Shown piece after piece: positions 55,000 through 64,000 of a stretch of 64,000 nucleotides of DNA. How positions within the stretch are numbered: the stretch's first letter is position 1; every line of letters begins with the position of its first letter. A model generated the notes under the pieces. The model saw nothing but the letters and a program-made list of their open reading frames with translations. It was not told where the DNA came from and ran no database searches. This DNA is from Bog-473 sp963787485. GTDB taxonomy: Bacteria; Actinomycetota; Acidimicrobiia; Acidimicrobiales; RAAP-2. The stretch lies in contig CAWBDF010000007.1 in the NCBI GenBank assembly GCA_963787485.1, forward strand, positions 1,178,001 to 1,242,000, read 5' to 3'. The position numbers and the translations under genes are program-made.

Positions 55000-57900
55000 G
55001 TGAGCATCTTCATCAAGTTCCTGATCCTTGGTTTGGGCGCTGGTGCTCTCTACGGACTGCTGGCTCAGGGGCTCGTCGTGATCTATCGGGGCTCAAGCGT
55101 CATCAACTTCAGTCAAGGCGCCATCGCCACCGTGGGCGGATACACGTTTTATGAAGTCCGGCCTCACCAGCCCGCTTGGCTCTCCGTGGTCATTGGGGTG
55201 CTGATAGCAGCTGCGATCGGATTAGCTATCCAGGTGTTGGTCATGACACCCATGCTGAAGCGGAATTCCTCCCCCCTGTCGCGCGTTATAGCCACGTTGG
55301 GTGTGCTCGCAATAATCGAACAAGCTCTCCTGATCAAGTTCGGAACGATCGGAAATTCCTATGACGGGTTCCTGCCGTCTGGTGCGCTTCATTTCACCAG
55401 CACGATCATCGTAGGGTCGGATCGGATATATCTCCTAGTCATCGGTGCAATATTGTCCGCGGGCTTATGGGCCGTCTATCGGTATACCCGCTTCGGAATG
55501 GCTACCACTGCGAGCGCCGAGAACTCGATAGCGTCGTCCGCTCTCGGATGGTCGCCTCCAAGAATCATGGCCATCAATTGGATTGTCGGAGGGGCGCTGG
55601 CCGGGCTCGCGGGTATTCTCATCGGACCGTTGACTGGCCTGAGTCCCTCCGTCGGATCTCTGACTATCGTTCCGGCTCTTGCTGCGGCCCTCGTCGGCGG
55701 CTTTTCCTCATTTCCCATTACGTTCCTCGGCGGTTTGCTCGTCGGTGTTCTCGAATCGGAGTCCTCGTGGTATTTCCCCACATGGACCTCGGCAGCACCC
55801 TTCTTGGTGATCATCGTCATCCTTGTATTCAGAGGACGTGCCCTCCCGCTTCGAGGATTCCTCAACGACCGGCTTCCCAATGTCGGCAGGGCCCAACCTC
55901 GGCCGCTTGTGATCATTGCCGCAGGCGCTCTTCTACTGGGCACGATGCAGCTTTTCACCCAGCAGTGGACGACATCAGTGACTACGTCCTTGATCGTGGC
56001 AATCCTCTGTCTCTCTTTGGTGGTGATCACGGGCTACGCCGGTCAAGTGAGCCTTGCTCAGTACGCAATGGCCGGTATTGGCGCTCTAATCGCAGGTCGA
56101 CTCGCTGACGCTGCACACCTTGCGTTCATGCCCGCACTTCTGATCGGTGTCGCGGGGTCGGTTGCGGCTGGTGCCCTCATTGGCTTGCCGGCTCTGCGCG
56201 TGCGCGGCGCGAACTTGGTCGTTGTCACGCTCGGATTGGGTCTCGCCATCGAAACTGTGGTTCTAGGGAATCCAAATTGGACCGGAGGGGTGATCACAGG
56301 GACGGTTATTCCCCCCCCTCACATATTTGGGTGGAACATCGAATCGTTCTACTACCCGAAGTCCTACGCGATCGTTTGCCTAATCGCGGTACTCATCGTT
56401 GGGCTACTCGTGGCAAACCTAAGGCGAGGACGGTCAGGTCGGAGAATGCTGGCAGTCCGAGACAACGAGCGAGCGGCCGCAAGCATCGGAGTCAGCGTGG
56501 TCGGAGCGAAGCTGTATGCCTTTTCGTTCGCTTCGGGAGTTGCGGGATTGGCCGGAGTACTAATGGCATTCCGCGCTCCCAATGTTGACTTCTCTCAGTT
56601 CGACATTTTCTCATCCATCACACTCATAACGATCGCGGTGATCGGGGGTATCGGATACATCAGCGGCTCCGCCGTCGGTGGAATGATCGTTGTGGCCGGT
56701 GTCAGCGCTGAAATCATCGGACACTTCTTCAACACCACCAGCTACTTCACCCTTGTGTTGGGCATTCTGCTTCTCTTGCAACTGACCTTATTGCCCGACG
56801 GCGTAGCGGCAAGCGTCTCGACGACCATTGATTCATTGGGTCGCAGGTTCTTCCCCAAGAAACCTTTCATCAAACTTGAAGCAGACTCTTCGGATGTCGA
56901 GGGACCGAAATCTAAAACACTCGAATTGCAGGGCATCACGGTCACCTTTGGTGCCGTCCAGGCGTTGACCGACGTGAGCATCACCGTCCAACCCGGCGAA
57001 GTTGTTGGTCTGATCGGCCCGAATGGGGCCGGTAAGACCACCTTGATCGATGTTGCTAGTGGATTCGTGCGACCCAGTAGTGGTCGAGTCGTTTTGGAGG
57101 GTGTCGACATCACCACGCTCAACCCCCACGCGCGGGCGCGTCGGGGTTTGGTCCGTTCTTGGCAATCTCTCGAGCTGTTCGAGGCGTTATCGGTCGAAGA
57201 AAATATTCTTGTAGCCGCTGAAAAGCGAGACCCATGGTCTTACATGATCGATTTGGTCATGCCCTCCAGGTCAACGAACACTGGTCTACTCAGGGCGGTG
57301 ATTGACGAGTTCCAGCTCGAGGAGGTATTGGGCACCCTCGTATCGGACCTCCCTTACGCGCAAAGACATTTGGTCAGCATTGCTAGAGCGATGGCCTCGC
57401 ACGCTTCCGTACTCTTGCTTGATGAACCAGCAGCAGGCCTCGATGACGAGAGTTCTCAGGAGCTGAGCCACTTGATCCGACGCTTGGCGGACCGTTGGCA
57501 CGTGGCCGTCTTATTGGTGGAACACGACGTCCCTCTCGTGATGCAGACCTGTGACCGAGTTGTCGTGCTGGACCAAGGAAGGACCTTGGCAAGCGGGCTA
57601 CCCAATGAGCTCCGATCCGATCAGAGGGTCGTCGACGCCTACTTGGGGATTGAGGTCGAGACCAGCCCGACCAAAACAAGTCGCCGCGTGGATGCGAGAG
57701 ACATCGCCTCCCTGACAAACGTCCAGCTCTTCGATACCTTCAACGGCGAGCGCGTTCACGTCGTGCCGGCTCAGAGTCGTGATGACACCACATCGCCCAG
57801 GCCCGTGATGAGAGCCGTCGGAGCGTCCGCCGGATACGGGAAAGTTCCAGTACTCGATCACGTTCGTCTCAACGTCTGCCCCGGCGAGGTGGTCGCACTT

Positions 57901-58572
57901 CTCGGTGCCAACGGAGCTGGAAAGACAACCTTGTTGCGAATGCTCGCCGGGGTGCTTCCTGCAACGGAAGGGACCATTGAACTCAACGGCCAGATCACAA
58001 CGGAGCCCCTCCACAAGCGAGCCCGTGCGGGTCTGTCATATGTGACGGAGGAGCGATCAATCTTCAGGGGCTTGACCACCGCACAAAACCTTCGTTTGGG
58101 ACGTGGTGAGGTCGACATGGCACTGGAACTGGTTCCCGAACTTCGGTCCCTCCTCAACCGTAAGGCGGGCCTTCTCTCGGGCGGCGAACAGCAGATGCTG
58201 ACTCTGGCCCGTGCTCTTGCGGCCCAGCCTCGTATCCTGCTCGCCGACGAATTGTCTATCGGGCTGGCTCCATTGATCGTGAGACGCCTCTTCGTTGCCG
58301 TGCGAGCGGCCGCTGACAATGGCTTGGGGGTCCTTCTGGTCGAGCAGCAAGCACGCGCTGTGTTGCCCTATTGCGATCGTGCCTACGTGCTCCGCCGTGG
58401 ACAAATCGTAATGGATACGAGCGGAGGCGATCTTCATTCGAGAGTGCACGAAGTCGAAGCTCACTACCTCGGTGATGGCGACCTTGGTGATAGCGGCGGG
58501 ACAATGTCCATTGACGAGACCGCCGACGATCCCAGCGTGCTCGCTCATCGATCACGATGGCGTATCGACTGA
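55000..58572 (+). CDS. fused branched-chain amino acid-type ABC importer (LivH-LivM-LivG-LivF in one chain)
   Basis: 1190 residues hold all four core parts of a LIV/HAAT importer. 1-285: LivH permease (YGLLAQGLVVIYRGSSVINF). About 305-620: LivM permease (GYAGQVSLAQYAMAGIGALI). About 638-885: LivG ATPase, Walker A GPNGAGKTT near 673, Walker B SVLLLDEPAAG near 805, with LPYAQ at the signature position. About 935-1165: LivF ATPase, Walker A GANGAGKTT near 969, signature LSGGEQQ near 1060, Walker B ILLADELS. It would import amino acids, amides or aromatic/short acids from a periplasmic-type binding protein, but no LivK gene is visible. Next gene is an amidohydrolase, so the substrate may be its precursor. 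The frame is uninterrupted. Confidence 0.93.
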   Translation: MSIFIKFLILGLGAGALYGLLAQGLVVIYRGSSVINFSQGAIATVGGYTFYEVRPHQPAWLSVVIGVLIAAAIGLAIQVLVMTPMLKRNSSPLSRVIATLGVLAIIEQALLIKFGTIGNSYDGFLPSGALHFTSTIIVGSDRIYLLVIGAILSAGLWAVYRYTRFGMATTASAENSIASSALGWSPPRIMAINWIVGGALAGLAGILIGPLTGLSPSVGSLTIVPALAAALVGGFSSFPITFLGGLLVGVLESESSWYFPTWTSAAPFLVIIVILVFRGRALPLRGFLNDRLPNVGRAQPRPLVIIAAGALLLGTMQLFTQQWTTSVTTSLIVAILCLSLVVITGYAGQVSLAQYAMAGIGALIAGRLADAAHLAFMPALLIGVAGSVAAGALIGLPALRVRGANLVVVTLGLGLAIETVVLGNPNWTGGVITGTVIPPPHIFGWNIESFYYPKSYAIVCLIAVLIVGLLVANLRRGRSGRRMLAVRDNERAAASIGVSVVGAKLYAFSFASGVAGLAGVLMAFRAPNVDFSQFDIFSSITLITIAVIGGIGYISGSAVGGMIVVAGVSAEIIGHFFNTTSYFTLVLGILLLLQLTLLPDGVAASVSTTIDSLGRRFFPKKPFIKLEADSSDVEGPKSKTLELQGITVTFGAVQALTDVSITVQPGEVVGLIGPNGAGKTTLIDVASGFVRPSSGRVVLEGVDITTLNPHARARRGLVRSWQSLELFEALSVEENILVAAEKRDPWSYMIDLVMPSRSTNTGLLRAVIDEFQLEEVLGTLVSDLPYAQRHLVSIARAMASHASVLLLDEPAAGLDDESSQELSHLIRRLADRWHVAVLLVEHDVPLVMQTCDRVVVLDQGRTLASGLPNELRSDQRVVDAYLGIEVETSPTKTSRRVDARDIASLTNVQLFDTFNGERVHVVPAQSRDDTTSPRPVMRAVGASAGYGKVPVLDHVRLNVCPGEVVALLGANGAGKTTLLRMLAGVLPATEGTIELNGQITTEPLHKRARAGLSYVTEERSIFRGLTTAQNLRLGRGEVDMALELVPELRSLLNRKAGLLSGGEQQMLTLARALAAQPRILLADELSIGLAPLIVRRLFVAVRAAADNGLGVLLVEQQARAVLPYCDRAYVLRRGQIVMDTSGGDLHSRVHEVEAHYLGDGDLGDSGGTMSIDETADDPSVLAHRSRWRID

Positions 58573-58678
58573 TGCCAAATGAACAGCCCGATGTTTACTG
58601 CCTACGGGTAGATCACCTCGGCTGCGCTCAATCTCCGTACCGTACGTCAATGCACTAACCAAAAGGGAGTCACGAACA

Positions 58679-60010
58679 ATGGCAACAACGAGCAATCTTC
58701 CATACGAGATCAACGATGCCGACAATCACTTCAACGAGCCGCCGGATTGTTTTGAGCGGTACATCGACCCTTCCCTGAGGGACCTGGCTATCCGAGTCGT
58801 CACGGGCCCCGATGGCAAGCAAATGCAACTCTTCGCTGGCAAGCCATCGAAGTTCCTCAGCTCGAAGGACGACCAAGTCACGTTCTCGAAGGACGAGCTC
58901 GACGCGATGTTGGGAAATACAAAGGAAGCTACTCGCCGGGGAAGTGGATCCATGCAGGAACGAGGGGAGAAGGATCTGCGTGTCGTTCCGGGGATGCTTC
59001 TCAATCGCCTCAATCCCTTGAAGGGCCTGTCTGAGGCGGAAAGAGCAGCCTTTGTTGCAGACTTCCGCGGAAAGTCAGAAGCGTTCGGGAATCGGGACCT
59101 GCGTCTAGCCCTGATGAGTGAGCAGGGGATCGACAAGAGCATCATGTACCCGGCAGCGGCACACGATATTGAGTATGAGTTCGCTGACAATATTGAAGCT
59201 CTGTACGCAAATATTCGTGCCTTCAACCGTTGGATGCACGAAGAAGTCGGGTTCGTTGTCGAGAACCGGATGTGGCTGCCTCCGTATATCGCTCTGGCCG
59301 ACCCGGACCTAGCAGTGAAGGAACTAGAGACCGTGATTGAGCTTGGCGCACCGATGATCCAAACCAAATCAGGCCATGCTCACGGTGGTCGCCAAAACCC
59401 TCATGGTGGACGCTCGCCTGCTGACCCCATCTATGATCGATTCTGGAACATTGCGAACGAGGCGGGCATTCGACTCGCAGTGCATCTCGGGGGAACGGAC
59501 TATCAGAAGTACGGCGCTGACTGGTCCGAGGACCCTCACGCTGTATTTGGTGACTTTGATGCATTTCAGTGGATGATGTACTGGGGCGACCGGCCAGCAA
59601 TGGAGCTGACATCCGCTCTCATCCTTCAAAATTTCTTTGGAAGGTTCTCCAACATGCACGTGGTCCTCTCCGAACAGGGAACTGTCTGGCTTCCTTACGC
59701 CCTCCGCAAGATGGACCACGCATTCATGATGGGGCGCAAGGCGAAGTGGTCAGAGACGGGGCGGCTCGATCGACGCCCGTCGCAAATCTTCCGCGAGCAT
59801 TTTGTGGTTGCACCCTTCCCTGAGGAAAACGTCGAGCGGGTCGTCGCCGAGATTGGAATCGAGCCCATCGTTTTCGGATCGGACTTTCCGCACGGCGAGG
59901 GACTCGCCTACCCATCGAAATACGTGGAAGCGCAACTGTCATCCTTTTCCGACGAGCAGCAGCGACAGATCATGCGAGACAACTTGGAAAACTTCCTGGC
60001 AGCCCCGTAA
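58679..60010 (+). CDS. amidohydrolase family 2 protein
   Basis: 443 residues. N-terminal EINDADNHFNEPPDCFERYI has the motif in degenerate form, the middle has RLAVHLGGTDY and TNMHVVLSEQGTVWLPY-like order (here SNMHVVLSEQGTVWLPY), and the end has VFGSDFPHGEGLAYP. AAGGGAG ribosome site. Sits 106 bases after the transporter, same strand, so likely in one operon and probably acting on the imported compound. Confidence 0.92.
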   Translation: MATTSNLPYEINDADNHFNEPPDCFERYIDPSLRDLAIRVVTGPDGKQMQLFAGKPSKFLSSKDDQVTFSKDELDAMLGNTKEATRRGSGSMQERGEKDLRVVPGMLLNRLNPLKGLSEAERAAFVADFRGKSEAFGNRDLRLALMSEQGIDKSIMYPAAAHDIEYEFADNIEALYANIRAFNRWMHEEVGFVVENRMWLPPYIALADPDLAVKELETVIELGAPMIQTKSGHAHGGRQNPHGGRSPADPIYDRFWNIANEAGIRLAVHLGGTDYQKYGADWSEDPHAVFGDFDAFQWMMYWGDRPAMELTSALILQNFFGRFSNMHVVLSEQGTVWLPYALRKMDHAFMMGRKAKWSETGRLDRRPSQIFREHFVVAPFPEENVERVVAEIGIEPIVFGSDFPHGEGLAYPSKYVEAQLSSFSDEQQRQIMRDNLENFLAAP

Positions 60011-60174
60011 GGACGGCGGCCTCGTTCCCACCTTACTCACACAATCCGATTCGAGTCCTCGTGTCGAAGGGCAGCGACGGTGGATTGCCAGTGGGTGCGC
60101 CTGGTGTTCTTCCAGATGCAGGTCATCAGCGCCCAGCGAGATCTGCGGCTGATAAGGCGTGAGAACGCCCGCCT

Positions 60175-60663
60175 TCAGGAAACGAGACGGCCGAATCCCC
60201 CTCGGTAGAAGAGGAGGGGAGCGCCTTCGGATGCACCGAGGGCCACCACGCGGCCTATAACGATCTCGTGGTCACCGCCCTCGAAAATGTCTCCGAGCTC
60301 ACACTCGACCACAGCGAGCGAGCCGTCGATGACCGGCGCGCCGGTGACTCCTGGTTTCCAGCCCACGCCGGCGAACTTGTCACCGCCTGAGATAGCGAAG
60401 GCCCGGCAGATCGCCTCCTGGTGCTCGCCCAGGATGTTGACGCAGAAAGCGCCAGCCTGGCGGATGCGGGGCCAGCTGGTCGAGGTGCGGGCGGGTGCTA
60501 GCGCCACCATCGGCGGGTCGAGTGAGAGGGCGTAGAAAGACTGGCACGAGAAGCCGACCGGCACTCCCTCCTCGAGGGCGGTGACGATGGTCACACCGGT
60601 GGCGAAGTGGCCGAGCACCTCGCGGAACCGGGACTGCGCCAGGCCTGAGGTCAATGAAGACAC
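60175..60663 (-). CDS. flavin reductase (HpaC/HsaB-like)
   Basis: 162 residues, flavin-reductase-like FMN-binding split barrel. RFREVLGHFATGVTIVTALE is the N-terminal motif, GFSCQSFYALSLDPPMVALA the flavin-binding strand, and GDHEIVIGRVVAL the closing one. It reduces FMN or FAD for a two-component monooxygenase, here not in view. GTG start after GGGAGGG. Convergent with the amidohydrolase. Confidence 0.92.
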   Translation of the reverse strand: MSSLTSGLAQSRFREVLGHFATGVTIVTALEEGVPVGFSCQSFYALSLDPPMVALAPARTSTSWPRIRQAGAFCVNILGEHQEAICRAFAISGGDKFAGVGWKPGVTGAPVIDGSLAVVECELGDIFEGGDHEIVIGRVVALGASEGAPLLFYRGGFGRLVS

Positions 60664-61216
60664 CTAAACCCTCCCGAGTTTGATGACCTGGCGGTCGCAA
60701 CGGGGACGTCGTCTGCCAGCTTGGCTGCAGATCGGTGGGCGGTATTGAGGATGCTGTCTAGCTCGCGGTCGGTGTGCGCAGGGTCGTGGTGCGGGAGCAT
60801 CAGCTGCTTCACCCTCGACTCCAGCCACCACTTGGCGGACATAGGCGACGGAGGAGAGGCTTCGTCGGCCTTGGCCGAGAATCCGTCTTCGGCGTACTGT
60901 CCGCCGTGCATAGAGAAGCTGTGAAACGGATCGGCTCCATCCGGGGGATCTCATCAATCGGGTGCGTCCGTAGCCCTGTTGACTGCACAAAGGCAAGTAC
61001 ATATCCGAGGTCTTCGTCGTCACCGTGCTATCACTCAAGAACTCCGTCAGCGGAGAGCCGCTCCTCCATGACGCAACGCCGACCACCGTAATCGACGGTC
61101 CCCAAATGGACGCACTCGCTGTCTCGTCACTCCGCAGAGTAGAGCGCGAACGTCAACGTCACTTTGACGTCCCGAGGCTGCCGTGACGCCGACGCGAGCG
61201 TTGTCCCACACGGTAC
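60664..61216. other. region without a secure gene
   Basis: About 550 bases. A minus-strand frame from 60911 (WWLESRVKQLMLPHHDPAHT, RELDSILNTAHRSAAKLADD) runs into the flavin reductase start and could be the 3' end of a lost gene. Otherwise nothing recognised. Confidence 0.3.
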
Positions 61217-61915
61217 TCATGGCCCTTGCCGGCTTTCACGGCTGGCCGTGTCAATAAACCACCGTTGACCCGACTCTGGCTTGGCCTGGCGTCTAGGTAC
61301 GGCTGATGCCCGCAACAGGCGGCCGGGGCGGGTCTCGGTTGGTTCGCCCTCGTTGGTGAGCACCGTGCCGTTGACGATCGTTGTCCGGAAGCCGTCGGCT
61401 TTCTGCTCAAGCCGATGGGTGCCTCCGGGAAGATCGAAATCGAGCTCGGGCATCCGTGGCCCTACGGTACGCGGGTCGAACACGGTGACATCGGCAGCGA
61501 ATCCGGGCACGAGTCGTCCCCGATCGTGGAGCCGCCATATCGCCGCGGGACGAGATGTGATCATCTCAATCGCGGCTTCCAGAGATACCGACGGACGATC
61601 GCGCACCGAGTAGCCGAGCAGATGGAAGTGCATGGAGGAGTCGAAGACTTGACTGACGTGGGGCGCCCGAGTCGGAGAAGCCCATTGCTGTGCGCGGGTG
61701 ATTCATCAGCGAAGGGAGCAGGTCCTCGTCCTGGGTGACCAAGTCCTGGAGAAGGAACACGCCGAAGTCGTGCTCGAGTGCGATGTCGGAAATGGTGGGA
61801 TTCGGCGGGTACGGTGACAAGAGCACTCTGACCTGGTCGAACTCGGGTGTCCTGGCCTTGGGGCGCCGGATCCGCCGACCACCAGACCGTCACGAATTAC
61901 GAGATCGAACTCCAT
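61217..61915 (-). pseudogene. N-acyl-D-amino-acid deacylase (D-aminoacylase) remnant
   Basis: ATG 61915, after AAGGAAG, opens with MEFDLVIRDGLVVGGSGAP, the family N-terminus. It is then joined to the C-terminal third in other frames: VLLSPYPPNPTISDI, LVTQDEDLLPSLMNHPRTAM and GFSDSGA to about 61670, then HFHLLGYSVRDRPSVSLEAA, DRGRLVPGFAADVTVFDPRT and VNGTVLTNEGEPT to the end. About 300-350 residues of the barrel are missing, and there is a frameshift near 61660. Inactive. Confidence 0.8.
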
Positions 61916-62558
61916 TGCACTTCCTTGGATCATGATGTGACAACGTCGGATGCCAGCCGGGAGGGAACCAGAACCCCGGGAGTCCACTCAAGACCTAACA
62001 CCACGCGATGCGATCTTGGCCCATCGGTTCCAGTCGAACCAAAGCGATCGGGTACCTCGATCCTCGCTCCTTAGGTGCTCACCGCCCCTGGACTTGACGC
62101 CTAATCCTGGGCCGCCCGATCGGTCGGCCACGTGGACTGCCTTTAGACACTCAGCGCGGAGTTCGATAAAGGGTGATTCCTCCTCGACCGAAATCTCGAG
62201 GACCTCCTCATGCGCGTCCAAGTGCCCGATTGTTGCGCTTGGACACCGGATGGGAGCATCGGCCGGAAGGTATTGGGCGTCGCACCCAAACCACCGTGTG
62301 CGCGCCCGTCGAGAGGGTCCTACTCCGTTGAACAGCAGGTTTCGAGTGTCGTTTGGTTGCTGCATTCATGATTGATGTTCGTGACGGCAGTTGGTTAGAG
62401 TCATCTTGACGGCGAGGAATCAACAAGTCATACGCGATTGTGTGTGCTGCATCGATTCGAAAACGTGAGCACAGTCGGACTCACCTACCCGCCAAGGAGC
62501 CGACTAAGAAGCGGTCACTTGCGTCCGAACACTCATACAGGTCTGGAGACTGGGCACC
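61916..62558. other. region with a possible small gene only
   Basis: About 640 bases. On the minus strand, 61988-62365 (125 codons, MQQPNDTRNLLFNGVGPSRR... then GHLDAHEEVLEISVEEESPF and RAECLKAVH) looks partly natural but has no ribosome site or known family. The rest is non-coding by eye. Confidence 0.35.
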
Positions 62559-63787
62559 ATGAGTTCAATGACCGTCACGTCTGACCACATGTTGGACGGT
62601 GAGGTTCCGCCACCCCTCAGCCCATTTCGGGTTCTCGAGTTTGGCGACCGATTGACTGCGTACTGTGGCAAGGTTCTCGCCGATCTAGGGGCGGATGTGA
62701 TTCACATCGAACCGCCCGGGGAAGCGCGATGCGCTTCTCGCCACCGTTCCGGGGTGGGAAACGCGCCAAGGAATCGAGTCTGACCTTTGCCTACTATCAG
62801 CACAACAAGCGCGGGACCACGCTTGATTGGTCGTCTCCTAATGCGCTGGGCCTGCTCGAAGAGCTCGGTCGATCTGCAGACGTTGTCTTGCACACTCCCG
62901 ATGTTCGCCACCCACTGGTTGGATTCGACCCGGAATCTACAAACATTTCTTGGAAGCCGGGCAACGTCCACTCATGCTTTATCTCGCCGTTCGGTTTGAC
63001 GGGCCCTCTTCGCAACTGGCGCGCCACTCCGTTTACGTCCTTCGCCATGAGCGGCCTCATGCATCCAGTGGGATCGCCGGAGGGCCCGCCCCTCGCGCAG
63101 CCAGGCCAGCAGCTTTACGATGAATGCGGCCTCCACGCGGCAATGATGGTTCAAGCGCTTCTTCTCAGACCAAGTTCGTCTGCGCAGGTAGTCGACATTT
63201 CAGCCCACGAGGTTGGTTGGTTTCACAAGATCTCGCTTGAGCGATACGGCCTGCAGGGTCGGATCGCAACCAGAGAGACGAATTTCGGTCCTCCTCCGGG
63301 GGGCATCTGGCAATGTAGAGATGGACTGATCGACATTGCTTCACACGCCCCATCCCACTGGGATGTGTTCCTTCAAGTACTCGACGAGCCAGAGATGCTC
63401 ATGGATCCCATGTATCAGGATCGGGGAATGCGGGTGCAGCTGTTCGATCTCCTCACAACTCTCGTCGCGGAGTTGCTCTCTACGAGGAGTGCAAAAGAGC
63501 TGGTCGAAAGGGGGCAGGCGGCCGGACTTCCGTGCGCCCTCATGTATACGCCCAGTGAGTTTCTGGACGATCCCCAGGCAAGAGAGAGGGGATTCTTTAT
63601 AGAGTCAACGCGGGAAGGAACCGGGAGCTTCGAGATCCCAGGCCGTCCTTTTCGAGCAACTCCCGACCTTCTGTCCTACCGGAGATCAGCGCCCTCACTT
63701 GGCGAACATAATGAAGAGATCTATATCGAGGAGCTCGGACATAGTCGACGCGACCTTGCATCATGGAGAACGAGTGGCCTCATCTGA
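62559..63787 (+). pseudogene. CaiB/BaiF (family III) CoA-transferase, frameshifted
   Basis: 5' frame: PPPLSPFRVLEFGDRLTAYC, GKVLADLGADVIHIEPPG. 3' frame from about 62729: MRFSPPFRGGKRAKESSLTF, NKRGTTLDWSSPNALGLLEE and on to GPPPGGIWQCRDGLIDIASH and RGFFIE...GSFEIPGRPFRATP. The break falls near 62718-62728, where the usual EPPGGDAMR junction is garbled by a one-base change. Otherwise the length (about 409 residues) is normal. Could be a sequence error or a true mutation. The next CoA-transferase overlaps its end by 14 bases. Confidence 0.82.
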
Positions 63788-64000
63788 TCGGTTTGGCCGT
63801 GGGATCCTCGACGGTATTCGCATCCTGAGTTTCGGAGCGTTTGTGGCGGGTAACACCTGCCCTTTGGCACTGGCGGAGCTTGGCGCAGACGTAGTCAAGA
63901 TAGAGTCTCGGGAACGGCCCGAGGCCCTACGGTCTTACTTCTCTCTCGACCATCCGTACCTGTACGAACCCTCGGGGATTCAGACAACGGTGCTGTTTTC
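63774..64000 (+). CDS. CaiB/BaiF CoA-transferase, partial (runs off window)
   Basis: GTG 63774 after GGAGA reads VASSDRFGRGILDGIRILSF then GAFVAGNTCPLALAELGADV and VKIESRERPEALRSYFS: the family III N-terminus (LDGIRVLDFG...LAxLGADVxKVE). It overlaps the preceding CoA-transferase gene and is translated in the same direction; tandem pairs like this can act as one enzyme on paired CoA acceptors. Cut by the window end. Confidence 0.85.
   Translation, partial: MASSDRFGRGILDGIRILSFGAFVAGNTCPLALAELGADVVKIESRERPEALRSYFSLDHPYLYEPSGIQTTVLF

Noticed and set aside
1..64000. CRISPR array, toxin-antitoxin pair, restriction-modification or other defence system
   Set aside because: No regularly spaced 24-40 bp repeats, no cas, methylase, nuclease-helicase or recognisable toxin genes were found.

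Overview
The window is a 64 kb stretch of high-GC, densely coding DNA with many GTG starts. F420-type luciferase-like oxidoreductases, an ECF41-type sigma factor, a zinc-finger/RskA-type anti-sigma factor paired with an ECF sigma factor, a P450-type ferredoxin and a tatA/tatB/tatC cluster all fit an actinobacterium (Actinomycetota), possibly an uncultured soil Acidimicrobiia relative; the class-level guess is inference. GC content looks highest in the first 16 kb and visibly lower from about 47 kb onward, so the window is compositionally mosaic.

Region by region. 0-11 kb is a catabolic gene block: luciferase-like and SnoaL/NTF2-fold proteins, several short-chain dehydrogenases (SDR), two TauD/TfdA dioxygenases, a ferredoxin, an amidohydrolase and a hormone-sensitive-lipase-type esterase. 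The run 6456-10538 is a tightly packed operon (amidohydrolase, dioxygenase, SDR, esterase). 11-17 kb carries an acetyltransferase, the ECF41 sigma factor with a recognisable autoregulatory promoter, a DUF1059 protein, a two-gene ABC exporter and a beta-lactamase-fold hydrolase. 17-25 kb holds a DUF998 membrane protein, a cytochrome P450, a second luciferase-like enzyme, an AhpD-type protein, an aldo/keto reductase and an ECF sigma/anti-sigma pair. 25-29.3 kb combines a NiCoT nickel/cobalt transporter with tatA, a small conserved protein, tatB and tatC.

From 29.4 kb the character changes. Four same-orientation copies of a tRNA 3' half (tRNA-Ile(GAT)-like in the two best copies) sit at 29.47, 39.99, 50.40 and 51.59 kb without any intact tRNA or integrase in view. 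The last copy adjoins a 195-bp array of GGGAC/GTCCC motifs, as expected of an old integration site. Between these copies lie more catabolic genes (epoxide hydrolase, SDRs, SnoaL proteins, amidohydrolases, cupin, VOC proteins), and many genes from about 35 kb on are broken: an amidohydrolase, a LysR regulator, a VOC protein, a YihY-type membrane protein, an SDR, a D-aminoacylase and a CaiB/BaiF CoA-transferase.

52-64 kb holds a TetR regulator, a ParB-domain/HTH regulator preceded by a long inverted repeat, a 1190-residue protein fusing all four permease/ATPase parts of a branched-chain-amino-acid-type (Liv) ABC importer, an amidohydrolase, a flavin reductase and two CaiB/BaiF CoA-transferases, the second running off the window. 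Together these look like import and CoA-dependent breakdown of small organic acids or xenobiotics; the substrate cannot be read from the sequence. I saw no CRISPR array, no rRNA, no intact tRNA and no recognisable phage-defence system.
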